This document shows, one piece after another, positions 1 through 11,625 of a stretch of 64,000 nucleotides of DNA (its first letter is position 1; each line of letters begins with the position of its first letter). The DNA is taken from contig OY997590.1 of the NCBI GenBank assembly GCA_963921825.1, forward strand, positions 38,643,039 through 38,707,038. The letters are read 5' to 3'. The notes below the pieces were generated by a model. It made no database searches, was not told where the DNA came from, and saw only the letters and a list, made by a program, of their open reading frames with translations. The stretch comes from Erodium maritimum. Its lineage: Eukaryota > Streptophyta > Magnoliopsida > Geraniales > Geraniaceae. Made by a program: the position numbers and the translations under genes.

Positions 1-1652
1 GAATATAGGATTGAAATTCATGAATGTTTGGCTCTAGTCAAATGTTAATCTTCATGAAACATTGTTGTTGGCACGTTCTATATCGTGTTTTTCTTATTAG
101 TGGTGACTAATATAATGACTTTTGTTTTATCATATATATATGTTTATTGACATTAGATATTGTAAGTCCTTGATTAAACTGATGTATTTGTCATCACAAT
201 AGGGATTATGATAATGAGAATCAAGTATTGTAGAGTTTGATCTAAAAGTGTTATTGGTCATAGGATCATCTTACTGGGACTAAGGTGATCCGGATAGACC
301 AATATATGTATAAAAATACTCATTGGATGAGTATTAATGGATCTCATTCATTAAGTTATAATATAGATGATGCATACAGTGGATATGATCATTGAAATGT
401 CCAAAAGTGAGATTTCCAAATGGTTGATTTTACCTATACTATCAAGGGATAACTCTGGTTCCTAACCTTTTTGAACGTTTCGTTTTTACGTCCTAACCCA
501 TACCAACGTTTCGTTACAGTTCCATACACGAAAGGTTGGAACTTTTACAAAACCTAATATGAGCCCTTTAAATTAACGATTTCGTTAACATGGGAAGTGA
601 AAAGTCGAAACTACAACTCCATTCACGTTAACCTTTCAGCTCCTCATGCCCGTTCAATATGCAATTAGAACACTTAGTATACATATCCAACAATTTTTCA
701 ACACTGAATTTCAAAATAATGCATTATTTTGGGAAAGAAGAGCTGAAAGGTTAACGTGAATGGAGTTGTAGTTTCGACTTTTCACTTCCCATGTTAACGA
801 AATCGTTAATTTAAACGGTTCATATCAGGTTTTGTAAAAGTTCCAACCTTTTGTGTATGAAATGTAACGGAAACGTTGGTCTGGGTTAGGACGTGAAAAC
901 GAAACGTTCAAGAAGGTTAGGAACCAGAGTTATCCCTACTATCAATATGGAAATTTTCTTAAGGAACAAATGTATTTTTGTTTTGTCCTTTGACCTGAGA
1001 TCACCATAGTGGTTAATAGAATACTTGTTACACTTTGATACCAGACACCTAGTGTGTAAAAATGCTAGTTGAAAGGTCATTGGGTATAATTGAGTACCTA
1101 TATAACCAATGGTGAATCAAGAGGGAATCCATCAATTCAAGGTAATGAGTTTGAACTCTATGTTGTTATGAATCTTATGGTTGAGAAGATCCTTGGCCAA
1201 TGCAGAAGAATGATTTAAGAAAGGAGTTTCTTAAAGTCATTCAACAACCAGTAACGATCAACATGAAACATAGTGGTTATCTATTAGGGTTTAACAGTCA
1301 AACCATACCCTAGGATAATCCGGAGTTGGAAAGATGGAAGGAAAACAATTCATCGTCCTTAAACCAGATTTGTCTTTATTGGATATTGATATTCACGTTA
1401 TCTGGCCGTCGAGGAGTGTTGCTAGACGCCAACCTCGATTAGTAGTTAATGAGATTAATTACTACCGGTTTAGCGTTGAACCTATGTGGTCACACACTTA
1501 CGAGTGATGTTTGATGTTTAAGATCATTTAATCTATTATGAGATAATTTATTGAAATGATCTAGATGGCATGTTTGTTATATTTTCTGCTAACACAGAAA
1601 TATAATAAATATTGGAGTTCTTGACTGATTGGATCTAGGTCAAGTGGGAGAT
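1..1652 (+). mobile_element. Ty1/copia element, 3' internal non-coding part
   Basis: This stretch has no long reading frame. It ends in a purine tract (AAGTGGGAGAT, 1642-1652) immediately before a TG-starting LTR-like segment, which is the usual polypurine tract and 3' LTR arrangement of plant copia elements. The element enters from left of the window, so its coding part is not visible. A 491-bp MITE (446-936) is inserted in it. The copia assignment rests on the PPT/LTR layout and on the ending of the LTR; the lineage is not determined. Confidence 0.5.
446..936. mobile_element. Mutator-like MITE with 9-bp target duplication
   Basis: The element is 491 bp with near-perfect inverted ends: it starts GGGATAACTCTGGTTCCTAA and ends with the reverse complement. 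The inverted arms run about 200 bp each, separated by a short unique loop at about 650-735. It is flanked by a perfect 9-bp direct repeat TACTATCAA (437-445 and 937-945). A 9-bp duplication with long TIRs is typical of Mutator-like elements. There is no coding capacity, so it would have been moved by a transposase made elsewhere. It is inserted into the copia remnant and is therefore younger than it. Confidence 0.85.
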
Positions 1653-2013
1653 TGATGGGTTATGCCCTAGGCCCAATCGGGTTTAAGCCCAATTGAGTCT
1701 TGGACCCAATATACTTAATAGTATATTAAGAGAAAAATAGGTTTAGAAAAGATGAATCATCTTATTCTCTTTTAGCCTCCTTTTTCTCTTCTCTTCTAAA
1801 ATCAATAATGAAGAATCGTTCTTCCTCCATTGTAATCTCAAGTGGTTGAAAGCATCAAATCGTTGCTCGGTTTGGATACACTAGAGGCTTCGTACTTTCA
1901 GAGCTATATCGGATTTGTTTTACATATCAAGTAAGTAAACTTTTTAATTTTATCATTGAATCAAATGCAAATATATCGTTTTTGGATCGAATACTTTTAT
2001 TCCGCTGCGAACA
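1653..2013 (+). mobile_element. copia 3' LTR (remnant)
   Basis: The segment begins TGATGGGTTATGCCCTAGG directly after the polypurine tract and ends TCCGCTGCGAACA, an ending common in plant copia LTRs. It is about 361 bp. It contains a CT-rich leader (about 1765-1800) typical of the R/U5 part. The matching 5' LTR lies outside the window, so the target duplication cannot be checked. Confidence 0.5.
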
Positions 2014-2870
2014 TATGATGTTTATCGATCCTTCAATTTTAATATACTCCCGAGAGATGAAATAGCTAGCACATTAAATCGGGTTTTATAATCATCAAAG
2101 TTTCGGACACAAAGTAAAAAAATCATGCTTGAACATCGATTAGCTAAAATATAGACAAATACCCATACACGCAAGTGGTTGCTATTGAGCTCAAAAACCC
2201 AAATCATGCCAAAAACACCATCAATCCATGCATTAAATTAAAGGAACTCAACATTTACACAACACCCATGACCAAAGATTGAAATCCAAGGTCATGAATT
2301 CCAAATCCTACTCAAGCATACCAAATAACCGATTTTTACAACAAAATAGAGAAGAGTAGAGATTAGAATCAGGATTGGATTGAGAAACCCAATTGAAAAC
2401 TTCTTTAGCTTGCAAATCCACCATCTCCAACTCTCCAAAGATTCAACACATGAAAATGGAGAAGTTGGAGATGGTGGGAGGTTTATGGATGCGTGAAACC
2501 TCATTGGATCGTCTTAATAATGGCCTTAGATGGTAGAAAATACTCTTAAGAATGAAGAATTCTCAAGAACACTCAAGAACAATATAAGAACAAGAGAGAG
2601 AAGGAAGTTTGATCTATAAAAAAATAACTCTTTGTCAAAAAATATGTTTTTCTACTAAATGCTACGACTCATATGAGGACAATTATAACAGAAACCCATC
2701 TTATCCTAAAAACTGTGTGAACCAATCCTGGCCATACACTCCTAAGATCCAAGATTCTCCATAATCTCACACATCGCTCCAATCCCACCCAAAATTTACA
2801 TCACTTTCATCCTTTATCACACAAGCAAGGGCATAATCGTAATAACATGGTGCCATGTGGACAAGTGTCC
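2014..2870. other. Spacer, nothing recognised
   Basis: AT-rich sequence without a supported gene. A 70-codon minus-strand frame (2504-2292) and a short near-palindrome around 2415-2475, where a motif like CCATCTCCAACTC recurs inverted as GAGTTGGAGATGG-type sequence, are the only structures I see. I do not recognise a family. Confidence 0.3.
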
Positions 2871-3372
2871 ATTTTTTTCTTCACCAATTCACTAATTTAA
2901 TCATTCCCGCTTCGTTTCAACTCCAATTAGCTTCAAACTTGCACCAATATTTTTATTTTTTCAAGGGATTTAAATCTTCAGTCATGAATATATTTTGAAG
3001 CAGGAAAATAAAAAAGTTATATCGGGGTGATACAAATAATATTGAGTGTTGATAAATCTTCACTAATAAATGTTTTATATCGGGGGTATCAAACTAGTGC
3101 TAAATGTTGATAAAAAAAACATGTACAAAGGTGATAATAAACAATTAATGAGGTGATAAAAACCATGTTCAATTTTGATAATAAGTGTGATAAACTATAG
3201 TTTAGTGTTGATAAAAAAACATGCGATGGGGTGATAAAACACATGTAATTTAGTGATAAACATAGTGTTTAGTGTTGATAAAACTAGTGCTTAGTGTTTA
3301 CATAAAAACATGTGATGAGGTGATAAAAATCATGTTAGATTTTGGAAAAATGAGGTGATAAAACTAGTGTAC
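2871..3372. repeat. Left half of a fold-back element rich in TGATAAAA units
   Basis: About 2880-3010 is the inverted, diverged counterpart of 9985-10125; both contain AAACTTGCACCAATATTTT-like sequence in opposite orientation. Between arm and insertion site, a short motif GTGTTGATAAAA or GTGATAAAA recurs many times. The right half resumes at 9645, so the giant LTR-like unit 3373-9644 is inserted inside this element. No terminal duplication was resolved. The family is unknown. Confidence 0.6.
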
Positions 3373-5119
3373 TGTAAGAACCGCTCCCGGTCAACGCCAG
3401 TCAAATCTGCGAAAAACAGGAAAATTTAAAATTTTTAAGCAGACACTTAATTAAACCTAAGATTGACCCCGAGGGTCATACCGGACTTAAGTTGACCCCG
3501 TTATCGACCAAAGTGAGTTCCGGGGGACTCAGGGCAACTTTCTGATCAGTTTGGGAAATGTTGACTTTTCGTTGGAAAAGTCAACCGAGCGACGTTTTGG
3601 TCCATTCGAGGACCGTTTTGGATCCAAAAAGCTTAGCCGTCGTCGCAGCGGTCTTAGTTGAGCCGTTTCCTTGTAGCCTGTCAAGTTTCGTAATTTCTTG
3701 GAAAAAGTGCCCGTTCGGGCCCCGAAACGTCCGAATTTCACGAATCTGATTGGAAAATATCTAGGAGATGTTTTCCCAAAAAGGTGTGGGACCCACCTTG
3801 CCACTTGTCAAACAAGTGGTGGTGTTAGGTGTGGGACAAGACAAGGGAGACTACCATTAAGGGTGTGGCTGACCATGTGTTTCAAAAAAGGGAAAAAATA
3901 GAAAGAGAAAGGAGATAGTTTTAGAGAGAGAAGGAGAAGGAGAAGAAGAGAGAAAAGAGAGGTTGCTAGGGTTTGGGCTACTATTCACGAGCATCAAGCC
4001 ATAAGTTCGTCTCAACGATGGTAGATTCGAGCTCACATCGTCTTCCTCTACGGTAAGCACCTAATCGATCTTCGTTTTGGTTAAGTTCAAAAGTTATGGT
4101 TTGGTTAAAATGAGTAATTTATGGTGGAAATGAGGTGTGGGGATTGTTGGAGACGTTTTGGAGGGAAGAGGCACGTTTTCCGGTGACCGGGAGCTCGGTG
4201 GGGAGCTCCGGCCACCATGTAGGGTTGCCAGCCACCATGTGGGGTGGTTGGTCGGAGCTAGGGCCGGCCACCACCATGGTGGGCCGGGCCCAAAAGGCCC
4301 TAGACACCCACGACCATGGTTGGCCGGGTGGGGCCCACTTGCTCGGGTGCTCAGGTTTTGTGTTCGGGTGGTTTAGAACGTTCCCCGGATCATTAATCTA
4401 CAACCGGATCGAAAATTGGAATTAAATTGTGAAAGTTGTAATTGACGGGTTTAGAAACTTTAAACGTTAATTAAATGACTCGGAAGTCGGAATTCGATTC
4501 CGTCGAGTGCCTAGGAACCCTTGAATTATTCTAAGACCGTAGAAACGAAAACGGGAATTTTCGGAGCCCCGGAAGGGCGTTTCCAAAACCCGGGCAGATT
4601 CGCCATGTCGGGCGAACCGGGCTTTTCCGGGTCCAATATCGACAATGTCGAGTAATTGGGGAGTTTGGGAGTGATCGACATTGTCGGGGTTACCTTTGGG
4701 CGTCAAGTTTATTAAATTCCAGTTTGTGTCTACGAACTTATAAGTATTTAAATTGTGGTCATATTAGATCGTGCTGCAGACCGAGGGAAAGGAAAGCTAG
4801 GCGAGTGACTGAGATCACGCCGGAGCTTGTTGGTTAGCTTTTGGAGAAAACATACAAGGTAGGGAAAAGTAGTCGGATCTCGGCCCTGACTAGGGAAAGT
4901 TAACAGTAGAAATGCATGTGACACTTGGGGTGTCGTGGGTTAAGTAGGTTATCGAAGATTGGAAATGCATGTGACACTTAGTAGTGTCGTAGGAGCAGTG
5001 AACTTATCGATATTAGAATTACTGGAGGCATATGACCATGCCCGGAGGTTGATTATGAACTTGTTGATATTAGAACTGCTGGAGGCATTGGTTATGCCCG
5101 GAGGTTGATTGTGTAGTTG

Positions 5120-5490
5120 TGTCTTGGGTGGCCATGAGAGCCCGTGTTTTACTGTTGGTGTCTTGGGTGGCCATGAGCGCCCGTGGGGTTGTTGAGCCCG
5201 TGAGTTATTGTCGGTGTGTCTTGGGTGGCCGTGAGTGCCCGTGGGGTTGTTGAGCCCGTGAGTTATTGTCGGTGTGTCTTGGGTGGCCGTGAGTGCCCGT
5301 GGGGTTGTTGAGCCCGTGAGTTATTGTCGGTGTGTCTTGGGTGGCTCGTGGGGTTGTTGAGCTCGTGAGTTATTGTCGGTGTGTCTTGGGTGGCCGTGAG
5401 TGCCCGTGGGGTTGTTGAGCCCGTGAGTTATTGTCGGTGTGTCTTGGGTGGCCATGAGTGCCTGTGGAGTGTTGAACTTGTGTTGTTGCT
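5120..5490 (+). repeat. 58-bp minisatellite array inside unit A
   Basis: About six tandem units built on GTGTCTTGGGTGGCC, GTGAGTGCCCGTGGGGTTG and TTGAGCCCGTGAGTTATTG, with a period close to 58 bp and small length variants. The same unit, at 58-60 bp, occurs in the other copies of the family (inverted in 6900-7250 and 11180-11625, forward in 38330-38730, inverted in 43680-44420). It is non-coding. Confidence 0.85.
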
Positions 5491-5528
5491 ATTTGTTGAA
5501 CTTGTTTGTGATTGTGATTGTGGTTACC

Positions 5529-5858
5529 TGAGTGAGAGAGGTTACTGAGACAGGTCGACCGCCTGGCCCGACAGGGATCGGAAAAGCGCGTGAGTGAGAG
5601 AGGTTACTGAGACAGGTCGACCGCCTGGCCTGACAGGGATCGGCGAAGCGCGTGAGTGAGAGAGGTTACTGAGACAGGTCGACCGCCTGGCCCGACTTTG
5701 TGTCGGGGAAGCGCGTGAGTGAGAGAGGTTACTGAGACAGGTCGACCGCCTGGCCCGACAGGGATCGGAAAAGCGCGTGAGTGAGAGAGGTTACTGAGAC
5801 AGGTCGACCGCCTGGCCTGACAGGGATCGGCAAAACGCGTGAGTGAGGGAGGTTACTG
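5529..5858 (+). repeat. 62-bp minisatellite array inside unit A
   Basis: Five to six tandem units of about 62 bp, each containing GTGAGTGAGAGAGGTTACTG followed by a block with the 8-bp palindrome GGTCGACC. Units are nearly identical, which suggests recent homogenisation. Related units lie inverted in unit D (43320-43640), and a single degenerate unit lies in the nested copy near 6640-6700. Confidence 0.85.
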
Positions 5859-6062
5859 AGCAGCTGGTATGCGATCCTTTGTGATCTTGTTTGGTGTGCG
5901 ATCCTTTGTGATCTTGGGTATTGCGTGGTTGTCTGTCGTGTCTTTGGAGGAGATCGTCAATCGTTGTGTCGGGTCTACATTACGTGTTCGAGGTTGAGTC
6001 GGTTGAGGAATGTAACAGTGGGTGTGTGTCAGTCGGAGTACTTGAGTTGGGGATAGTGATCC

Positions 6063-9000
6063 TGTCACGCCCCAATTTCAGTAAACCGAACTCGGGACGC
6101 GAACGTTTAGTTATAAGAAAACACTTTGAAACCAATTCCATTAAAACACTTTACAATACCAGTTTAGTTCAACAAAAGATAATTAAAAATCAAAATAAAA
6201 CGTCCCACAAGCGGACAAAAGCGAGGTATCCGTCGCTAGACTAAAAAGTAACCCGGACTCCCGCCCCTAGCTCTTCAAGCTTCAGAAGCTCACCTAGTCC
6301 GACCTGCGACAAGTACCTGTAGGAAAAGCAGCTAGGGGTGAGCGTTCGCTCACCACCACGGATAACAGACTGACTACGGCATAATTAGCAGACAATGCCG
6401 GTAACACCAATAATAAAGTCTACACCGGGGGACACTGTTCCCAACCCAAGGACTTTGACTGATCATACACCCACTGTTACCTTCCTTGACCAACTCAACA
6501 CTTTGACACGTAAAGTAGACCCGACACAACGATCACGACCTCTCCCAAGGACTCGAAAGAAACGACGCAACACCAAACAAGATCACAAAGGATCGCACAC
6601 CAAAAACAAGATCACAAAGGATCGCAAACCAGCTGCTCAGTAACCTCCCTCACGCCCTTTACCGATCTCATCAGGTCAGGCGGTCGACCCGTTGCATTTC
6701 CTCGACACAAAGTCGGATCAGACACTCACAACCACTGAACCACACACGCGCGGCCAGGACCTCTTTACTGACGGGCGGGCCCCCTACCCTGTCTGAACAT
6801 GCAGACGCGTGTGATCGAGGACCCCCGTTTAATGAAGCAGGCCCACAACCTCAGGTAACCACAATCACAATCACAAACACAGTTCAACAACAGCAATAAC
6901 ACAAGTTCAGCACTCCACAGGCACTCATGGCCACCCAAGACACCAACCCTAAAACACAGACTCAACAGCCCCACAGGCACTCACGGCCTCCCAAGATACA
7001 CCAACAGTAACTCACGGCTCAACGACCCCACGGGCACTCACGACCACTCAAAACCACCAATAGTAACGACACGGGTTCACAACCCCACGGGCACTCACGA
7101 ACACTCAAAACCACCAATAGTAACGACACGGGTTCACAACCCCACGGGCACTCACGGCCACCCAAAACACCAAACCTAAAACACCAAAACGACAACACGG
7201 GCTCTCATGGCCACCCAAGACTCAGCAATAGTAACACGGGCTCTCAAGGCCACCCAAAACTCAACAACAATTAACACACAACAACCTCCGGCATATTCGA
7301 TGCCTCCAACAGTCCTAAGATCACTAGTTTCACAAACAACCTCCGGGCATGGTCATATGCCTCCAGTAAATCAATTATCGCTAAGTTCTCTGCTCCTACG
7401 ACACTACTAGGTGTCACATGCATTTCCAATAATCGCTACGTTCCCGTATTATGCAATTCTAATATTCGCTAACCTACTCAACCCACGACACCCCAGTGTC
7501 ACATGCATTTCTACTGTTAACTTTCCCTAGTCAAGGCCGAGATCCGGCTACTTTTCCCTACCTCAACTGAAGAGCAACCGCTATGTTTCCTAGCTGCTGA
7601 CGTTCTAGCTCGCTACCTCCAGGCTTCACTTCGATCGAAGCCAGACGCTAAAGATAAAACGAAAGCCATAATTAGAGTCGGTTCCCAGGTTAATTTAAAG
7701 GTGACGATTAATCCAGTTTAAAACCGACAGTTGTCCTTTAAACTCGAGCGGGATAAAAGTGGGTTCACGGCGAATCGGGTATGAGTACCTGAGCACCGAA
7801 ACCGGTGCATGCGAGGCACGGTCCCAATGCACGAATCCCGAGGTCCGATTCAGCGGTCCGCCTTTGTTCCTTTTAAAACCCAATTAGCAGTCCATTTTAC
7901 CCAGAGTTCCAGAGTCGTTCCCAATTCCGATTAATAACCCTTTTTCAAAACAGAACGGTTTTTGTTTTAAATCAAATTCCCTTTTATTTCAAATCTGTTT
8001 CTGTTCCGATCTTTTGAGCCCAAAAAGAATTAAGTTCGGTTTTTGAACAACCGTCCCTAAATCCCGTTTACAAATTAGATTCTCAACTCCTCGATTTAAA
8101 ACCGTTTTTTAAAACCGAATTGATTTTAATTCGTTTTTATTTTAAATCCCCTTTTTCTTAAATCGGATTTTCGTTTTACAACCTTTTCTTTCCAAAACCT
8201 TGATTTTGATTCCAACTAAAGCAGATCCAAAAACTGATTTTGATTTAACATATTTCCCTTTTTAATTCAAAAACAGTTCCAAATATTAATCGATTTCATT
8301 AGCAGGTTTATCCAAATATTAATCGATTTCATTAGCAGGTTTAACAGATATTGGTTCCCTCAACAGATCCAAATTAACTTGAAACGAACAGCACGGGAAC
8401 CGAAAAAGAGGGGCTCGGTTTTGAAACCGGCCGGCCACCGACGGAGACGCCGCCGGCGACCAAGGCCTTAGAGGTCGTGAATCTAACCGTGAAGGGGAGA
8501 ACAACGGCGGACTCTCGGGAGAGAGGAGGACGGCGCCGGCGAGTCCGTCTCGGCTCTGGCCGTGCACGGCGACGGCGTGGAGGCGCGACGGAGCTCGGGA
8601 CGGCGGCGGGTTGAACGAGAGATGAGGAAAGGGAGGTCGCTGGCCGGAGACGGAGAGGGAGACGGGGTCGGAGATGGTGGTTCGAGGCGCGGCGGCGTTG
8701 GCCGTGAGAGGAGAGAAGGCGAGGGAGAGGACGGCCGGATCAGCCTCGGAGACGGGGAAGGACAGAGAGGCGGTGACGGGCTCGGTGGTGGCGTGGTTGG
8801 GCGGAGATGGGGGCTCGGTGGTGGCTGGACGGAGAGGGGAAAGGAGACGGGGGTGGCGTGGTCGGAGAATCGGACGGAGGAGAAGACGGCGGCGAAGGGG
8901 AGATCGGAGAGGCCGGTTTTCGGCGAGGTGAGATGGCGAGGGGAGTTGGGTCGGCAGAGGCTCGAAGAAGTCGGAGAAGAAGGAGTGAGGGAGGTCGGCT

Positions 9001-9272
9001 TGGGATCGGGAATCAGAGGAGAAGAGGCTGCGAAAATTAGGGTTCAAACCCTAATTTTGGCCTTTTATACCCAAGCCCTCAACCGGCTTGGGCCTCTGAT
9101 CGGGTCAGCCGGGATTGGGCCTCCGCGCTGGGCCTGGTCCGAGTCTGAGCCTGTTTCATTTTTTTTTTGACTTTCTTTTTGACTTTTCTTTTTGACCCAC
9201 TTGTTTACAAAAGTTTACCTCCAAGTTTCGAATTTCAGTTTACTATTCTTTTAAAAAGAAGTGGGTTTTACA
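6063..9272 (-). mobile_element. Giant solo-LTR-like unit A2, nested inverted in unit A
   Basis: Read on the minus strand, it begins TGTAAAACCCACTTC and ends GGGGCGTGACA. It is flanked by a perfect 5-bp duplication GATCC (6058-6062 and 9273-9277), and removing it restores the unit A sequence seen in the related copy at 36711-39978. Length is 3210 bp. Its last 0.5 kb matches the 3' end of unit A in inverted orientation, so the composite carries a large inverted repeat. The first 0.9 kb differs from unit A and carries a TATA box and GC-rich leader. No protein domains are present. Confidence 0.8.
8390..9069 (-). promoter_or_regulatory. TATA box and GC-rich leader of unit A2
   Basis: On the minus strand a TATAAAAG box (plus-strand positions 9062-9069) is followed by a CpG-rich leader of about 650 bp, in sharp contrast to the AT-rich surroundings. 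A 242-codon frame (9047-8319) opens after the box but is Pro/Ser/Arg-rich, low in complexity and open on both strands, so it is more likely leader RNA than protein. The matching region in unit D (45540-46310) shares blocks such as GACGGCGCCGGCGAGTCCGT. I read this as the U3/R promoter part of the LTR. Confidence 0.45.
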
Positions 9273-9644
9273 GATCCCCGGTGTTGAGTTTGTTGTTGGT
9301 GTTACCAGCATTGTCTGCTAATTATGCCGTAGTCAGTCTGTTATCCGTGGTGGTGAGCAAACGCTCACCCCTAACTGCTTTTCCTACAGGTACCGGTCGC
9401 AGGTTGGACTAGGTGAGCTTCCGAAGCTTGAAGAGCTAGGAGCGGGTTTCTTGGATTACTTTTGAGTCTAGCGACGTATACCTTGCATTTTGTCCAATTG
9501 TTGGGACGTACCTTTAAGTTGTAAATGATTATTTTTGATGAACAAATGATGATTTTAAGGTGATTTATGTAAAAGGTTTCAAAATGTTTTATTGTTTTAA
9601 ACGTTCGCGTCCCGAGTTCGGTTTACTGAAATTGGGGTGTGACA

Positions 9645-10132
9645 TGTAAAGTGTTGATAAAAAAACTATCCAGATATAATTTCTTTTTATTCTCGAAATA
9701 ATTTATTTTTTCTTGCTTTAAAACATATTCACCACTGATCTTGATAGAAATCCCTTGAAGAACCAAAGATATGACGTAAGTTTTAAGCCAATCGAAATTC
9801 AAACGAAGCGGAAAAAATTAAATCATGTTTGGTTTTGAAAAATGAGGTGATAAACCTATTGTCCATTGTTGATAAAATTAAAATAAAGTGTTGATAAAAT
9901 CAGTGTAAAGTGTTGATAAAACCAGTGTAAAGTGTTGATAAAAATTACCCACATATAATATTTTCTTTAAATCAGCACCGAAATATTTTTTTTCGTGCTT
10001 CAAAATATATTCATGACTGATCTTGATAGAAAGCCCTTGAAAAAACCAAAATATTGGTGCAAGTTTGAAGTCAATCGGAGTTCAAATGAAGCGGGAAAAC
10101 TTAAATTTGTGTATTGGTAAAAACAAATAATA
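9645..10132. repeat. Right half of the fold-back element
   Basis: The sequence resumes the GTGTTGATAAAA repeats interrupted at 3372. It contains two forward copies of a block ending AAACGAAGCGG or AAATGAAGCGGG (about 9700-9820 and 9985-10105), which are inverted relative to 2880-3010. This gives a palindromic element of roughly 1 kb before the giant insertion. Confidence 0.6.
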
Positions 10133-10247
10133 GGGTAAACTTCACCGCACTACCCTAAAAATACTTGCGTTTCATCTCACTACCCTAACAAAACTTTGTT
10201 CCACCTCACTACCCTAACGAAACTTTTAGTTGCACTTTCATACCCGC
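10133..10247. mobile_element. Left end of a MITE, truncated at unit B
   Basis: The segment begins GGGTAAACTTCACCGCACTA and contains three copies of a CTCACTACCCTAA-type motif. The start resembles the ends of the Mutator-like MITE at 29519. No matching right end appears after unit B, so it is probably the surviving left part of a larger element. Assignment is tentative. Confidence 0.35.
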
Positions 10248-10964
10248 TGTCACGCCCCAAATTCGGTAGAACCGAACCCGGAACGCGAACGGTGAAACAA
10301 TAAAACAATTTTCAAACCCATTTAAGTAAACCGCTTAAAATCACCATTTAGTTAATCAAAATAATCTTTTACAACTTAAAAGTACGTCCAAAACAAGCAC
10401 AAAAAACAAAGCGTACGTCGCTAAACTCCCAAAAACCCGGACTCCCGCTCCCAACTCTTCAAGCTTCGAGAGTTCCCCTAGTCTGTCTCGCGACCAGTAC
10501 TTGTAGGAAAAGCAGCTAGGGGTGAGTGTTCGCTCACCACCACGGGTACCAGACTGACTACGGCATACTAGCAGAAAATGCCGGAAACGCCAACAACAAA
10601 CCAAACACCGGGGACTACTATCCCCAAACTCAAGTAACCCGACTGTCACACGAAAACTGTTACTTTCCCCAACCAACTCAAACCCGGACGCGTAATGTAG
10701 ACCCGACACAACGGTTACGACCTCCACCAAAGACGCAAAAGATAACCACGCAACACCCAAGATCACTAAGGATCGCACACAACAAACAAGATCACAAAGG
10801 ATCGCACTCCAGCTACTCAGTATCGGTTGCTAACCGGCTGGGCTCGAGCCTGCCCCACGCAACTTTCCCCGAACGCAACCGGGCCAGGCGGTCGACCTGT
10901 TAGCGATATATTCCGCAATACTTCTCCGATAGCTAGTCGGAAGGGGAGCCGCCTTCCATCGCCG

Positions 10965-11165
10965 AAGAATGCACAACTTTACCGATGGTTAGTCGGAAGG
11001 CTAGCCAACCCCCACGCGCGCGACCACAGAACCCCTTTATTGTCACGCGGGCCCCCAACCTCGTCGCAAAAGAATGCACAACTTTACCGATGGTTAGTCG
11101 GGATGCTAGCCAACCCCCACGTGCGCGACCACAGGACCCCTTTATTGTCAGGCGGGCCCCCAACC
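10965..11165 (-). repeat. Two-copy direct repeat of about 100 bp in unit B
   Basis: The block GAATGCACAACTTTACCGAT with its following 80 bases occurs twice in tandem with a period of roughly 100 bp and few differences. It occupies the place where units A and D carry the 62-bp array. Confidence 0.7.
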
Positions 11166-11179
11166 TCAAGCAATCACAA

Positions 11180-11625
11180 TCAACACCCAAGGTTCAACAC
11201 CCCAAAGGCACTCATGGCCACCCACGACACACCAACAGTAATACACGGGTCAACACCCTAAAGGCCCACATGGCCACCCACGACACACCAACAGTAACAC
11301 ACGGGTTCAACACCCCAAAGGCACACCTGACCACCCACGACACACAAACAGTAAAAACACGGGTCCAACACCCCAAAGGCACACCTGACCACCCAAGACA
11401 CGCAACGGTAAAATACGGGTTCAACTCCCCAAAGGCACACTTGACCACCCACGACACACAAACAGTAAAAACACGGGTCCAACACCCCAAAGGCACACCT
11501 GACCACCCAAGACACGCAACGGTAAAATACGGGTTCAACTCCCCACCGGCACTCATGGCCACCCAAGACACACAACGGTAAAATACGGGTTCAACTCCCC
11601 ACGGGCACTCACGGCCACCCACAAC
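11180..11625 (-). repeat. About 60-bp minisatellite array inside unit B
   Basis: About seven units of the family minisatellite, recognisable by CAACACCCCAAAGGCAC and CACCCACGACACACAAACAG. Because the unit is close to a multiple of three and lacks stops, long frames appear on both strands (10985-11581 and 11667-11212); these are by-products of the repeat, not genes. Confidence 0.85.

Larger units (their letters stand above)
3373..9644 (+). mobile_element. Giant solo-LTR-like unit A (with nested copy 6063-9272)
   Basis: Unit A begins TGTAAGAACCGCTCCCGG and ends TTGGGGTGTGACA. It is flanked by TGTAC (3368-3372) and TGTAA (9645-9649), a 4/5 match consistent with a 5-bp target duplication. Without the nested copy it is about 3.06 kb. 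It holds no gag or pol. Its parts are a U3-like 5' end, a purine-rich leader near 3900-3960, a 58-bp array, a 62-bp array, then a conserved 3' end of about 0.5 kb shared with all other copies. TG...CA ends with a 5-bp duplication point to a solo LTR, probably Ty3/Gypsy because of the size. Confidence 0.7.

Noticed and set aside
5529-5858. CRISPR-like appearance of regularly repeated units
   Set aside because: The units are contiguous tandem repeats with no unique spacers, in a plant nuclear context.
8319-9170. Frames of 242 codons (-) and 202 codons (+) in the GC-rich leader
   Set aside because: Low-complexity Pro/Ser/Arg or Gly/Arg/Glu composition, open on both strands, and no recognised domain; GC-rich DNA has few stops. 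The 248-codon frame at 45618-46364 is rejected for the same reason.
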